DNA of 31,868 nucleotides, taken from JAGORM01 sp050255815 (GTDB lineage Bacteria > Patescibacteriota > Microgenomatia > Levybacterales > GWA1-39-11). The notes beneath the pieces were generated by a model. It searched no databases, was not told the DNA's origin, and saw only the letters and a program-made list of their open reading frames with translations. Shown here piece after piece: positions 1 through 5,820 of the stretch (the stretch's first letter is position 1; every line of letters begins with the position of its first letter). The stretch is from contig JBLMVJ010000028.1 of the NCBI GenBank assembly GCA_050255815.1, positions 1 to 31,868 on the forward strand, written 5' to 3'. The translations under genes were made by a program, and so were the position numbers.

Positions 1-513
1 ATGAGGGAACAAGAGCAGGAACTATTTTGGGCAAAACACCGTGAGGCAATGACGCGGAAGGGTCCGGAAGTTACCCTGCATGTTGATTCAAAAAACGCAC
101 TAATTCTTGCAGACTTTGCAAGTGATCTTCTACGGCATGAGCATAAAATGAAAAGGACTTTAGATATTGCAGATCCGCAGGACCCTTTTGATGGCCTGGT
201 CTTAAATGTAAACAGATTAACAGTGGGGAATAAGGGTGGGGATTTGCGTCTTACCCGGAAAAGAATTGAAGCAGCAAAAACAAAACTTGGCGCTTTTATT
301 ATAGAGAAGGGTTTTTCAGAAGAGGGAGTAGATGGTCAGGCTATGTTAGTTTTAATGACAAAGCTGGAAGCAGCCTTTGAAAAAGGCAGCAAGAAGCCTG
401 GCATAGTCCATGAATTCAATATATCAGACCATCTTCCTAAAGCGCCAAAACCTTCCGGAGTCCAACACAATTTCATAGGAAGAGCAGTGATGCGAGTGAG
501 AAGAAGAGGATAG
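1..513 (+). CDS. Unknown protein, 170 aa (start at window edge)
   Basis: I do not recognise this protein. It is soluble, highly charged and predicted mostly helical, with a basic tail ending in RVRRRG. No signal peptide or membrane segment is visible. The ATG is the first base of the window, so the true start and promoter cannot be judged and the gene could begin further upstream. The N-terminus MREQEQE resembles the starts of the genes at 588 (MREQEDS) and 2807 (MKEQEKV), although the rest of the three proteins is not obviously alike. The lysine- and arginine-rich C-terminus might bind nucleic acid, but nothing specific supports this. The reading frame is long and shares its strand with the next two forward genes. 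Confidence 0.6.
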   Translation: MREQEQELFWAKHREAMTRKGPEVTLHVDSKNALILADFASDLLRHEHKMKRTLDIADPQDPFDGLVLNVNRLTVGNKGGDLRLTRKRIEAAKTKLGAFIIEKGFSEEGVDGQAMLVLMTKLEAAFEKGSKKPGIVHEFNISDHLPKAPKPSGVQHNFIGRAVMRVRRRG

Positions 514-587
514 GGAAAGTTTGACCCTAAAATTTCTTCTTGTTTTTTCTTAGTGAGTAGTATTATTATGGAATAACCATAACTGAT

Positions 588-1136
588 ATGAGAGAGCAGG
601 AAGACAGCTTTCTTGAGGAATTATTTGCCCAAATTAATGAGGAGTTTAGCGCCCGCAAGGATGCGCCCCAATCCCCACATGATCAGGTTCCTGAGGCCCA
701 GCATGAACCTACCCTGGAAGAAGAATTGATGGAAGCTTCAGTTGTCACGCGTTCAGAAGGAGCAGTCAGAACCTTAATCCGCCCGGTCCTGGATACCGGG
801 ATTGCATCCCGTATGTCCCAGGTCTTTTATGAAGAAGCACATAAGCGGTTCATTGCCAGGGACCCCGTGCAAAGACAATTTCTTGATATTATGGGCAAGC
901 GGTTTTCCCATGTGGATCCCGTAGACGGCCTTGAATTTCCCGTAGGAACCATGGAGGTTGAAAAAATTAACCGGGCAGTGATAGACCATTTTACTTCCGG
1001 TACCCCTTCCCTGGATGAGGTAATTGCTTTTGAGCGGTTTAACGGGTGTGTTACAGATGCGGCGGGACAGGAAAGCAGGACATACCAGGTGTACAAAAAG
1101 CATAAACCAGAAATTGTGAGAAGAAGTGCAGCCTAA
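588..1136 (+). CDS. Unknown acidic protein, 182 aa
   Basis: Not recognised. The first 50 or so residues are very acidic and Gln/Glu-rich and look disordered. Residues 55-170 look like a small folded domain (EGAVRTLIRPVLDTGIASRM, then a GKRFSHVDPVDGLEFPVG region). There is no signal peptide or membrane helix. It opens with MREQE, the same five residues as the gene at position 1. An AT-rich stretch with TATTAT lies about 20 bases upstream of the ATG, with TTGTTT about 18 bp before it, giving a weak promoter and a very short leader. The gene ends 25 bases before the 3' end of the convergent reverse-strand gene. Confidence 0.6.
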   Translation: MREQEDSFLEELFAQINEEFSARKDAPQSPHDQVPEAQHEPTLEEELMEASVVTRSEGAVRTLIRPVLDTGIASRMSQVFYEEAHKRFIARDPVQRQFLDIMGKRFSHVDPVDGLEFPVGTMEVEKINRAVIDHFTSGTPSLDEVIAFERFNGCVTDAAGQESRTYQVYKKHKPEIVRRSAA

Positions 1137-1161
1137 TGCTTAAATTCTGGGTAGATAGGGT

Positions 1162-2310
1162 TTAGTGGTTTCCGTTGTTTGAGTTGTTAGGATGTTTTGG
1201 ATGGTCCTCAGTCCATGCTTCTGCGGTTTTAAAGGCTCCCACGGCTGCCGCTCCTGTCAGTATTAAACCTCCGGCAATGAGCTCCTTTTTATGGTCTCCT
1301 AATAAACCTGCAAAAAATCCTTTTTCATTTCCTACCTCATACACTATGTGTATTCTTCTTTCTTTCAGGTATTCCACTGGTCTTCTATTATCAATAGTAT
1401 TGTCGTAACCACCTTTCAATTCTTCCTTCATATCATGAATTGAAAAAATGCGGCTTCCGGTATAGCTTCCTATTACAACAGAATGTGGGTTTTTAAATTC
1501 AATGCGGTCAACTAATTTATCAAAAGCTTCCCTTCCTGGTCTGACATAGCGTCCATGCATAGACCGGTCAGTAGTTATTTCTGTAACCCGTTTTATTCCC
1601 AGCCCTCTTGCTTCCTGTCTGAGCCTTTGCATTGGAGAATCAGGATTAGAAGGATCATCAGGCCCTCCTACAACCCACATATTGTCACGGTTAATGATAT
1701 TTAAATCCAGATCCTGGTATTCTTCTCTTCCCAGTAGCGCAAGGACCTTTTCCTCATCTGCATGGAGAGTAACCTGGGAGGTAGGTTGAGGATCACTCAA
1801 TTCCTGCATAATTTTTCCTCTTTCTGCATGGAAATATAGGCCTGTTTCAAAATCCATAAAACCGGATACTACGGCTGCTGTGCCCATTCCCATACTGATC
1901 CCAGTGACATAGCCGGGGATAGTATTGTGTCCTTCCTTATGGTTATGGTGTTTATTTACGTTATGGATTGCAATGGAAAACAAGTAGACAGCAGGAACAG
2001 TAAATCTAGCCTGTTTTAAGAGTTCAAGACGTTTTTTTGTTTCCTCCGGGTTTTCACCTTCTATGGCCTTTGCCATATCCAGAAGATCATACCCATAGTG
2101 TTCTTTAAGCCAGATGTTTCCCCGTTCTAAGACTTCCCGTCCTGCTGGCTGCTCCATGAGTTCATCAAACATACCCATCTTTCTTACATCCTGTCCGGGA
2201 AGAAAAATTGCAACTTTATCTGAGCGTTTCTCAAACCTGCTGTGTTCTATGGGGTATGCTATTGGCTGGAGTCCTTCATGTCCTGCGCGTCTATCTAGTG
2301 GTTGTGCCAT
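1162..2310 (-). CDS. Malonyl-CoA:ACP transacylase-fold (FabD-like) protein with C-terminal membrane helix
   Basis: Acyltransferase-domain protein, 382 aa from the chosen ATG. FabD hallmarks occur in the right order: PGQ with the oxyanion Gln (residue 40), GISMG with the nucleophilic Ser (139), AERG with the substrate-carboxylate Arg (164), SMHG with the catalytic His (252), RRPVEY near 311-314 and EVG near 325 (FabD has PVRW and EVGP). Family knowledge: such enzymes move malonyl groups to acyl-carrier protein. No other fatty-acid or polyketide gene is nearby. After the domain comes a hydrophobic helix (about 343-360) and an Asn/His-rich tail, not usual for FabD. I chose the ATG at 2310 rather than the TTG at 2328 because a promoter at 2319-2347 puts the transcription start at that ATG. 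The substrate is unknown. Confidence 0.8.
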   Translation of the reverse strand: MAQPLDRRAGHEGLQPIAYPIEHSRFEKRSDKVAIFLPGQDVRKMGMFDELMEQPAGREVLERGNIWLKEHYGYDLLDMAKAIEGENPEETKKRLELLKQARFTVPAVYLFSIAIHNVNKHHNHKEGHNTIPGYVTGISMGMGTAAVVSGFMDFETGLYFHAERGKIMQELSDPQPTSQVTLHADEEKVLALLGREEYQDLDLNIINRDNMWVVGGPDDPSNPDSPMQRLRQEARGLGIKRVTEITTDRSMHGRYVRPGREAFDKLVDRIEFKNPHSVVIGSYTGSRIFSIHDMKEELKGGYDNTIDNRRPVEYLKERRIHIVYEVGNEKGFFAGLLGDHKKELIAGGLILTGAAAVGAFKTAEAWTEDHPKHPNNSNNGNH

Positions 2311-2318
2311 AAGGAGAA

Positions 2319-2347
2319 ATTCTACCAAAATAGTGCAGACAGTACAA
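2319..2347 (-). promoter_or_regulatory. Promoter of the FabD-like gene
   Basis: Reverse strand: -35 TTGTAC (2347-2342), 17 bp spacer, -10 TAGAAT (2324-2319), then 8 bases to the ATG at 2310. This geometry predicts an almost leaderless mRNA. The 18 bases upstream of that ATG would then be promoter rather than coding. Confidence 0.65.
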
Positions 2348-2365
2348 GCTGAAGGCCAATTTTGT

Positions 2366-2371
2366 TACAAT
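2366..2371 (+). promoter_or_regulatory. -10 box of the gene at 2379
   Basis: TACAAT lies 7 bases before the ATG at 2379, the same spacing as at many other starts in this window. The -35 is poor (GTACAA at 2342-2347, the complement of the opposite promoter's -35). Leaderless initiation at 2379 is inferred. Confidence 0.5.
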
Positions 2372-2378
2372 ACGGAAT

Positions 2379-2807
2379 ATGAATGGTGAAAGTAGGGTGG
2401 GGCGTGTAAACATGAACTCAGAGGCCTTAAATGATGCCAGGGTTGCTGAAGTTACCATTTCCCTGTATGACGCTGAGTTACTGGTAAAAAGTCTTGAGTC
2501 GCAGTTGGAGCTGGATAAAGCAATGAGCTTTGGCTATGTAGAGCATTCACAAAACGCAGGAACAGATAGGGATATAGAGCGGGTTAGAAATGCTATAGCG
2601 GCAATTAAACGTGCAGCAAAAAAGGGAGAACCTCTTTGCACCATGCCGCTGAGCGGGCAGGAAGTATTATCCCTTGAACGCTTCACCTCCCATCAGACTC
2701 CCAGAGCCATAGAGACCTTAAGAAACTCCTATCTTCAAAACCCCAACAAAACAGAGCCGGTTAGAAGATTTGATAAGGTGAAGAAGTTATTTAGAAAACA
2801 CGGATAA
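2379..2807 (+). CDS. Unknown protein, 142 aa
   Basis: Not recognised. Soluble, mixed helix, basic C-terminus (FDKVKKLFRKHG). The middle has a heptad-like helical stretch (SLYDAELLVKSLESQLELDK), which could be a coiled coil. No signal peptide is visible. The ATG at 2379 is favoured by a TACAAT box 7 bases upstream. A second Met at residue 12 is possible. Its TAA stop overlaps the ATG of the next gene by one base (TAATG), so the two are almost certainly translated from one mRNA and probably act together. The gene diverges from the FabD-like gene across about 70 bp. Confidence 0.65.
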   Translation: MNGESRVGRVNMNSEALNDARVAEVTISLYDAELLVKSLESQLELDKAMSFGYVEHSQNAGTDRDIERVRNAIAAIKRAAKKGEPLCTMPLSGQEVLSLERFTSHQTPRAIETLRNSYLQNPNKTEPVRRFDKVKKLFRKHG

Positions 2808-3106
2808 TGAAAGAACAAGAAAAAGTAATTTACGCCATATTTTTCCATAAAAACAGGCCGGAAAAGGTTTTCCCACTGTACGGCGGGGACATAATTGACT
2901 TTGCGGAATATGCTGCCCGTAAGCTTGAAGCCAAAAATCCCAAAAGAAATGTCCGGGATGCTTTGCGTGATGAGTTGGAGAATTTGAAAGAAGCCATGGT
3001 AATGTCCGGCGTTATAACGGCCGGAGCATTACTCCAGCGGGGTATTGAAGCATATGTTAACAGAAATAAGCCCCGTCCTCACAGAAGAAGCAGATTGAAT
3101 TTTTAA
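2807..3106 (+). CDS. Unknown small protein, 99 aa
   Basis: Not recognised. It starts MKEQEKV, close to the MREQE starts of the two forward genes upstream. The body has a charged helix (AEYAARKLEAKNPKRN), a hydrophobic stretch at about 65-77 (AMVMSGVITAGALLQRG) too short and polar for a sure membrane segment, and a basic tail (NKPRPHRRSRLNF). It overlaps the upstream stop codon by one base, so it is translationally coupled to the gene at 2379. No enzyme motif is visible. Confidence 0.65.
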   Translation: MKEQEKVIYAIFFHKNRPEKVFPLYGGDIIDFAEYAARKLEAKNPKRNVRDALRDELENLKEAMVMSGVITAGALLQRGIEAYVNRNKPRPHRRSRLNF

Positions 3107-3157
3107 GCAATATAGTGGTAGGATAAAGAAACGTGAACGCTTTTCAGAAAAAGAATT

Positions 3158-3226
3158 ATGAAAGATAAAGATTGCATTTTTTGTAAAAGGTCGCACAGCT
3201 CTTTTGAAAAAATTTATGGTAGATAA
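3158..3226 (+). other. 22-codon ORF duplicating the HIT gene start
   Basis: This short open frame starts M-K-D-K-D-C-I-F-C-K and ends at a TAA inside the HIT gene. It closely matches the start of the HIT protein (M-V-D-K-N-C-I-F-C-K) at both base and protein level. It looks like a partial 5' duplication with an offset of 58 bases. It could be a decayed copy or a translated leader; I cannot tell which. Confidence 0.5.
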
Positions 3227-3548
3227 AAATTGTATTTTCTGCAAAATTGTGAAGGGAGAGATTCCTAAGGAATTTGATTATGAAGATGATGAGATAGTGG
3301 CTTTTCCTGATATTCACCCCTTGGCGCCCATCCATCTCATTATCATTCCCCGGAAACATATTGCGGATTTTTTCCATGCAACCCCAGCTGACATAGCTGC
3401 CATTTCTAAAGGCATACGCCATTTGGTAGATAAAGAAAAACTGATGGGGAAGGGATACCGTATAGTAGTAAACGGCGGCGGCGCACAGGACATAAACCAT
3501 CTTCATTTCCACCTGAAAGGCCCCATCAACCGCGGAGCTGCAATGTAA
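3216..3548 (+). CDS. HIT-family nucleotide hydrolase/transferase
   Basis: Histidine triad protein of 110 aa from the ATG at 3216. The signature NHLHFHL near the C-terminus supplies the active-site histidines. The N-terminal CIFCKIVKGEIP pattern (Cys 6 and Cys 9) is the zinc-binding start of the PKCI/HINT branch, and HPLAPIHLIIIPRKHI is the usual central block. Family knowledge: HIT proteins hydrolyse nucleoside phosphoramidates or dinucleoside polyphosphates through a His-AMP intermediate in the cytoplasm. A TTG in frame at 3204 could add four residues. Length is typical. A short ORF just upstream (3158-3226) repeats its first ten codons. Exact substrate unknown. Confidence 0.9.
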   Translation: MVDKNCIFCKIVKGEIPKEFDYEDDEIVAFPDIHPLAPIHLIIIPRKHIADFFHATPADIAAISKGIRHLVDKEKLMGKGYRIVVNGGGAQDINHLHFHLKGPINRGAAM

Positions 3549-3605
3549 TAGTATTTGTAAGAGAAATCCTCTTAAGGCACTTTTGAAGAATCAAAATTGT
3601 GTTGT

Positions 3606-3633
3606 TTGAAAAATAAAGAAATTTGAGTATAAT
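3606..3633 (+). promoter_or_regulatory. Promoter of the glycosidase-like gene
   Basis: -35 TTGAAA (3606-3611), 16 bp spacer, perfect -10 TATAAT (3628-3633). The ATG at 3646 follows after 12 bases, so the leader would be only about 5 nt. No Shine-Dalgarno sequence is present. Confidence 0.65.
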
Positions 3634-3645
3634 GACGGTGTTTGT

Positions 3646-4926
3646 ATGCCCGGCCCGGAAAGTAGGTTGCTGTCCAGGAAGTTATCAAGAAGAAGACTCT
3701 TGGGTGAGGTCGCGGCTGCAATAACGGGAGGCGCGGTCATAGCTGCAGGTATAGAGCATGACCGGATAGAAGCACCCCTTAATCAGTGGGTAGACTGGAA
3801 GAACGCTGAAGACTCTAATGACACATTCCTGGAAAGAAACCAAAAACGCCTCAAAAACCTCACATTAGGTTGTTCCTTTGCTCCGGAAGAGCTTGGTTTT
3901 ACCCCGCAAGACATAGGTCCGGAGGCTGCTGAAAAATACGAGAACGTAAAACAGGCCATGGATATTTTGATAGATGACTTGGGAATTACGGAGTTCCGTT
4001 TCGGGGTGAGATGGGCAAATGCAGTAAAAACTGACCCCAAAACCGGCATAGACCATTTTGATTTTTCCTTCTATAAACCGTTTGTAGATTATTTAATCCA
4101 GAAAGGCGCAAATGTGTGCTTAAATATTGGCCCTATTAAGACGTTCCGTGATCCGGAAGAACATGTGCCAAAAAAGGAGCTTCAGAATGTATTCCTTCCC
4201 GGGCGCGGCCAAAGAGTAACTTCAGATATGGTTATTGCAAAAAAAGGCGTTGCTCAGCTCATGGAACAACTTGACTATGTAGCTGATAATTATCCGGGTC
4301 AGATTAGCGCCTTTCAGCCGGACAATGAGCCTGAGCAGTCAACGGGACAGTTTGGCTGGGTTATGGACAAGAACTACCTGATGTCAAATATTGAGTTAAT
4401 CCATACCCAATTTCCGGATGCCCAGATATTGGTAAACGCATCAGACCCTGATAATGTGGGCCCCATTTCAAGTATGTTTAAAAAGCTCATTACTGCATAT
4501 CCTTCTATGCGGGACCATTTAGTTCTGGGCTATGATTATTACTACAAAAAACCGAAACTATCAGATAAACCGGTTATTGGCTATTTAGATCCTATTACAA
4601 GGGCACAAATGAAGGGAAACCAGTCTTTACGTGACAATAAGAAAGATGCAAAAAGATACGGATATGCTATAGAAGTTACAGAAGGACAGTTTGAAAAATG
4701 GGGTCCTTATGTTTCCCCCGGTAATGACATACATGAATTTAGGTTCATGCTGGAGCGCTGTATGGATGAAGTGCTGGATATGAACAGGCCATCATTGCTG
4801 CGGCTTTGGGGAGTGGAAAGTCTGGCATGGAATATAATGCATGGGGGGTTAACAGAAGACCGTAAACAAATCATAGACCTGATTAAAAGAATTAATCCTC
4901 AAAAACCAAAACTATACGTCTTTTAG
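3646..4926 (+). CDS. Exported TIM-barrel glycoside hydrolase-like protein
   Basis: 426 aa. The N-terminus has a twin-arginine-like signal: LSRRRLLG at 13-20, a weakly hydrophobic Ala/Gly stretch (about 22-36), then AAG. The rest reads as a (beta/alpha)8 clan GH-A type barrel. FRFGVRWANAV (118-127) resembles a barrel strand, FQPDNEPE (223-230) carries an Asn-Glu pair like the acid/base of clan A, and EVTEGQ (343-348) offers Glu346 as candidate nucleophile. These assignments are by pattern and the GH family is not settled (GH5/GH39/GH10-like folds are options). It probably acts outside the cytoplasm on a glycan. No transport or sugar-utilisation genes lie beside it. It has its own promoter and a very short leader. 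Confidence 0.65.
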   Translation: MPGPESRLLSRKLSRRRLLGEVAAAITGGAVIAAGIEHDRIEAPLNQWVDWKNAEDSNDTFLERNQKRLKNLTLGCSFAPEELGFTPQDIGPEAAEKYENVKQAMDILIDDLGITEFRFGVRWANAVKTDPKTGIDHFDFSFYKPFVDYLIQKGANVCLNIGPIKTFRDPEEHVPKKELQNVFLPGRGQRVTSDMVIAKKGVAQLMEQLDYVADNYPGQISAFQPDNEPEQSTGQFGWVMDKNYLMSNIELIHTQFPDAQILVNASDPDNVGPISSMFKKLITAYPSMRDHLVLGYDYYYKKPKLSDKPVIGYLDPITRAQMKGNQSLRDNKKDAKRYGYAIEVTEGQFEKWGPYVSPGNDIHEFRFMLERCMDEVLDMNRPSLLRLWGVESLAWNIMHGGLTEDRKQIIDLIKRINPQKPKLYVF

Positions 4927-4928
4927 TT

Positions 4929-4957
4929 TTGCAATCCTGACCTTTTGAGTATATAAT
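4929..4957 (+). promoter_or_regulatory. Promoter upstream of bS21
   Basis: -35 TTGCAA (4929-4934), 17 bp spacer, perfect -10 TATAAT (4952-4957). The nearest downstream gene is bS21 at 5153. The leader would therefore be about 190 nt, unlike the leaderless starts elsewhere in this window. Confidence 0.65.
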
Positions 4958-4990
4958 GGATAAACTAATTTAGTGGAGTTCTACTAGAAT

Positions 4991-5036
4991 TTCTCGCATG
5001 CTACACAAGCTCGAAGATTGTTCGAAGCGAGAACTA
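4991..5036 (+). repeat. Dispersed hairpin repeat, copy A
   Basis: Contains ATTGTTCGA (5017-5025) and GAGAACTA (5029-5036), the two ends of a motif seen five times in the window. Here it folds: TTCTCGC (4991-4997) pairs with GCGAGAA (5027-5033), and inside TCGAA pairs with TTCGA (5011-5025, loop GATTG). It lies in the long leader of bS21. Confidence 0.6.
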
Positions 5037-5152
5037 TACGAGGCATAGTTATAAATAAAGTTTCCAGCTCGCCTCGGCTCGCTGGATTCATGAATTTTTC
5101 CTTATTAGACTTAAAAGGACGGAAAAATTCTGAAAGGTGGTGTTTTGTTTTT

Positions 5153-5338
5153 ATGGTTTTTATTAAAAAACAGCCAGGTGATTCATCAGATTCTATGATC
5201 AGAAAATTCTCCCGTAAAGTTATGACGGAGGGGATTATTCTGGAAATGAAAAAGAGGGAGTTTTACCAGAAGCCGGGGGTACGCAGAAAGTTTAAAAAAG
5301 AATTGACCCGTAAGTTTGCCAAGCAAATGAGTTCCTAA
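5153..5338 (+). CDS. rpsU: Ribosomal protein bS21
   Basis: 61 aa, very basic. The pattern KRR/KKREFYxKP is diagnostic of bS21: here SDSMIRKFSRKVMTEGIILE, then MKKREFYQKP, then an Arg/Lys-rich C-terminal helix. bS21 sits on the platform of the 30S subunit near the anti-Shine-Dalgarno region and helps start-site selection. The frame stays open upstream to 5018, but those codons run through a dispersed repeat and do not resemble bS21, so I start at the ATG 5153. A GAAAGGTGG purine stretch lies 12 bases before it. It is followed 24 bases later by ybeY, a 16S rRNA maturation gene, so the pair makes sense as a ribosome-related unit. Confidence 0.88.
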   Translation: MVFIKKQPGDSSDSMIRKFSRKVMTEGIILEMKKREFYQKPGVRRKFKKELTRKFAKQMSS

Positions 5339-5362
5339 TTATTCTTCTGCCCGTTTTTTCCC

Positions 5363-5749
5363 ATGAGTAATGTAACAACCCAGATCTTTGTTGAAAGCCG
5401 GTATAAAGTTAACCGTAAAAAGATAAAAGCAGCCGTAGAAGAGCTGATATCTGAACGCGGCATAGAGACTCCTATGGAGGTTTCAGTGGCTATAGTAGGA
5501 GACCGTAAAATGCATGCACTGAACATGAAATACCGGGGACTTGATAAGACTACTAACGTTCTGTCTTTTTCCCAAAGTGAAGGGGAAGCCATGGTAAACC
5601 CTTCAGGCACGTTAATCCTGGGGGATATTGTCATTTCTTATCCGGTGATGATCCAGGAAGCCGCAAAAGAGAATAAATTAATTGATGATAAGATCTGCTT
5701 CTGGGTACAGCACGGGTTACAACACCTGCTGGGAGAACACCACGAATAG
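5363..5749 (+). CDS. ybeY: Endoribonuclease YbeY (rRNA maturation factor)
   Basis: 128 aa. The zinc-binding motif H-x3-H-x5-H is complete at His117, His121 and His127 (HGLQHLLGEHHE). TTNVLSFS (63-70) and LILGDIVIS (84-92) are the other conserved YbeY blocks. The protein ends one residue after the last histidine pair, so the usual C-terminal tail is missing, but the metal site is intact. YbeY acts in the cytoplasm in 16S rRNA 3'-end maturation and ribosome quality control. It follows bS21 by 24 bases. No Shine-Dalgarno is apparent. Confidence 0.93.
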   Translation: MSNVTTQIFVESRYKVNRKKIKAAVEELISERGIETPMEVSVAIVGDRKMHALNMKYRGLDKTTNVLSFSQSEGEAMVNPSGTLILGDIVISYPVMIQEAAKENKLIDDKICFWVQHGLQHLLGEHHE

Positions 5750-5818
5750 AATTTATAATTCAAAATTTATAATTCATAATTAAATTCTGAATTCTGAACT
5801 CTAAATTCTAAACTCACA
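5748..5818. repeat. AT-rich palindromic array between ybeY and dnaX
   Basis: Degenerate units like AATTTATAATTC run rightward in the left half. The reverse-complement type (AAATTCTGAATTC, AACTCTAAATTC) fills the right half, so the whole region is an imperfect inverted repeat. It fills the gap before the dnaX ATG. Confidence 0.5.
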
Positions 5819-5820
5819 AA

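Noticed and set aside
774..1103. Long reverse-strand open frames across the 588 gene
   Set aside because: They mirror the forward codons, have no promoter or ribosome-binding site and no recognisable protein features.
5018..5152. N-terminal extension of bS21 by 45 codons from a TTG
   Set aside because: The extension runs through a dispersed repeat and has no bS21 similarity. The ATG at 5153 gives a normal-length protein.
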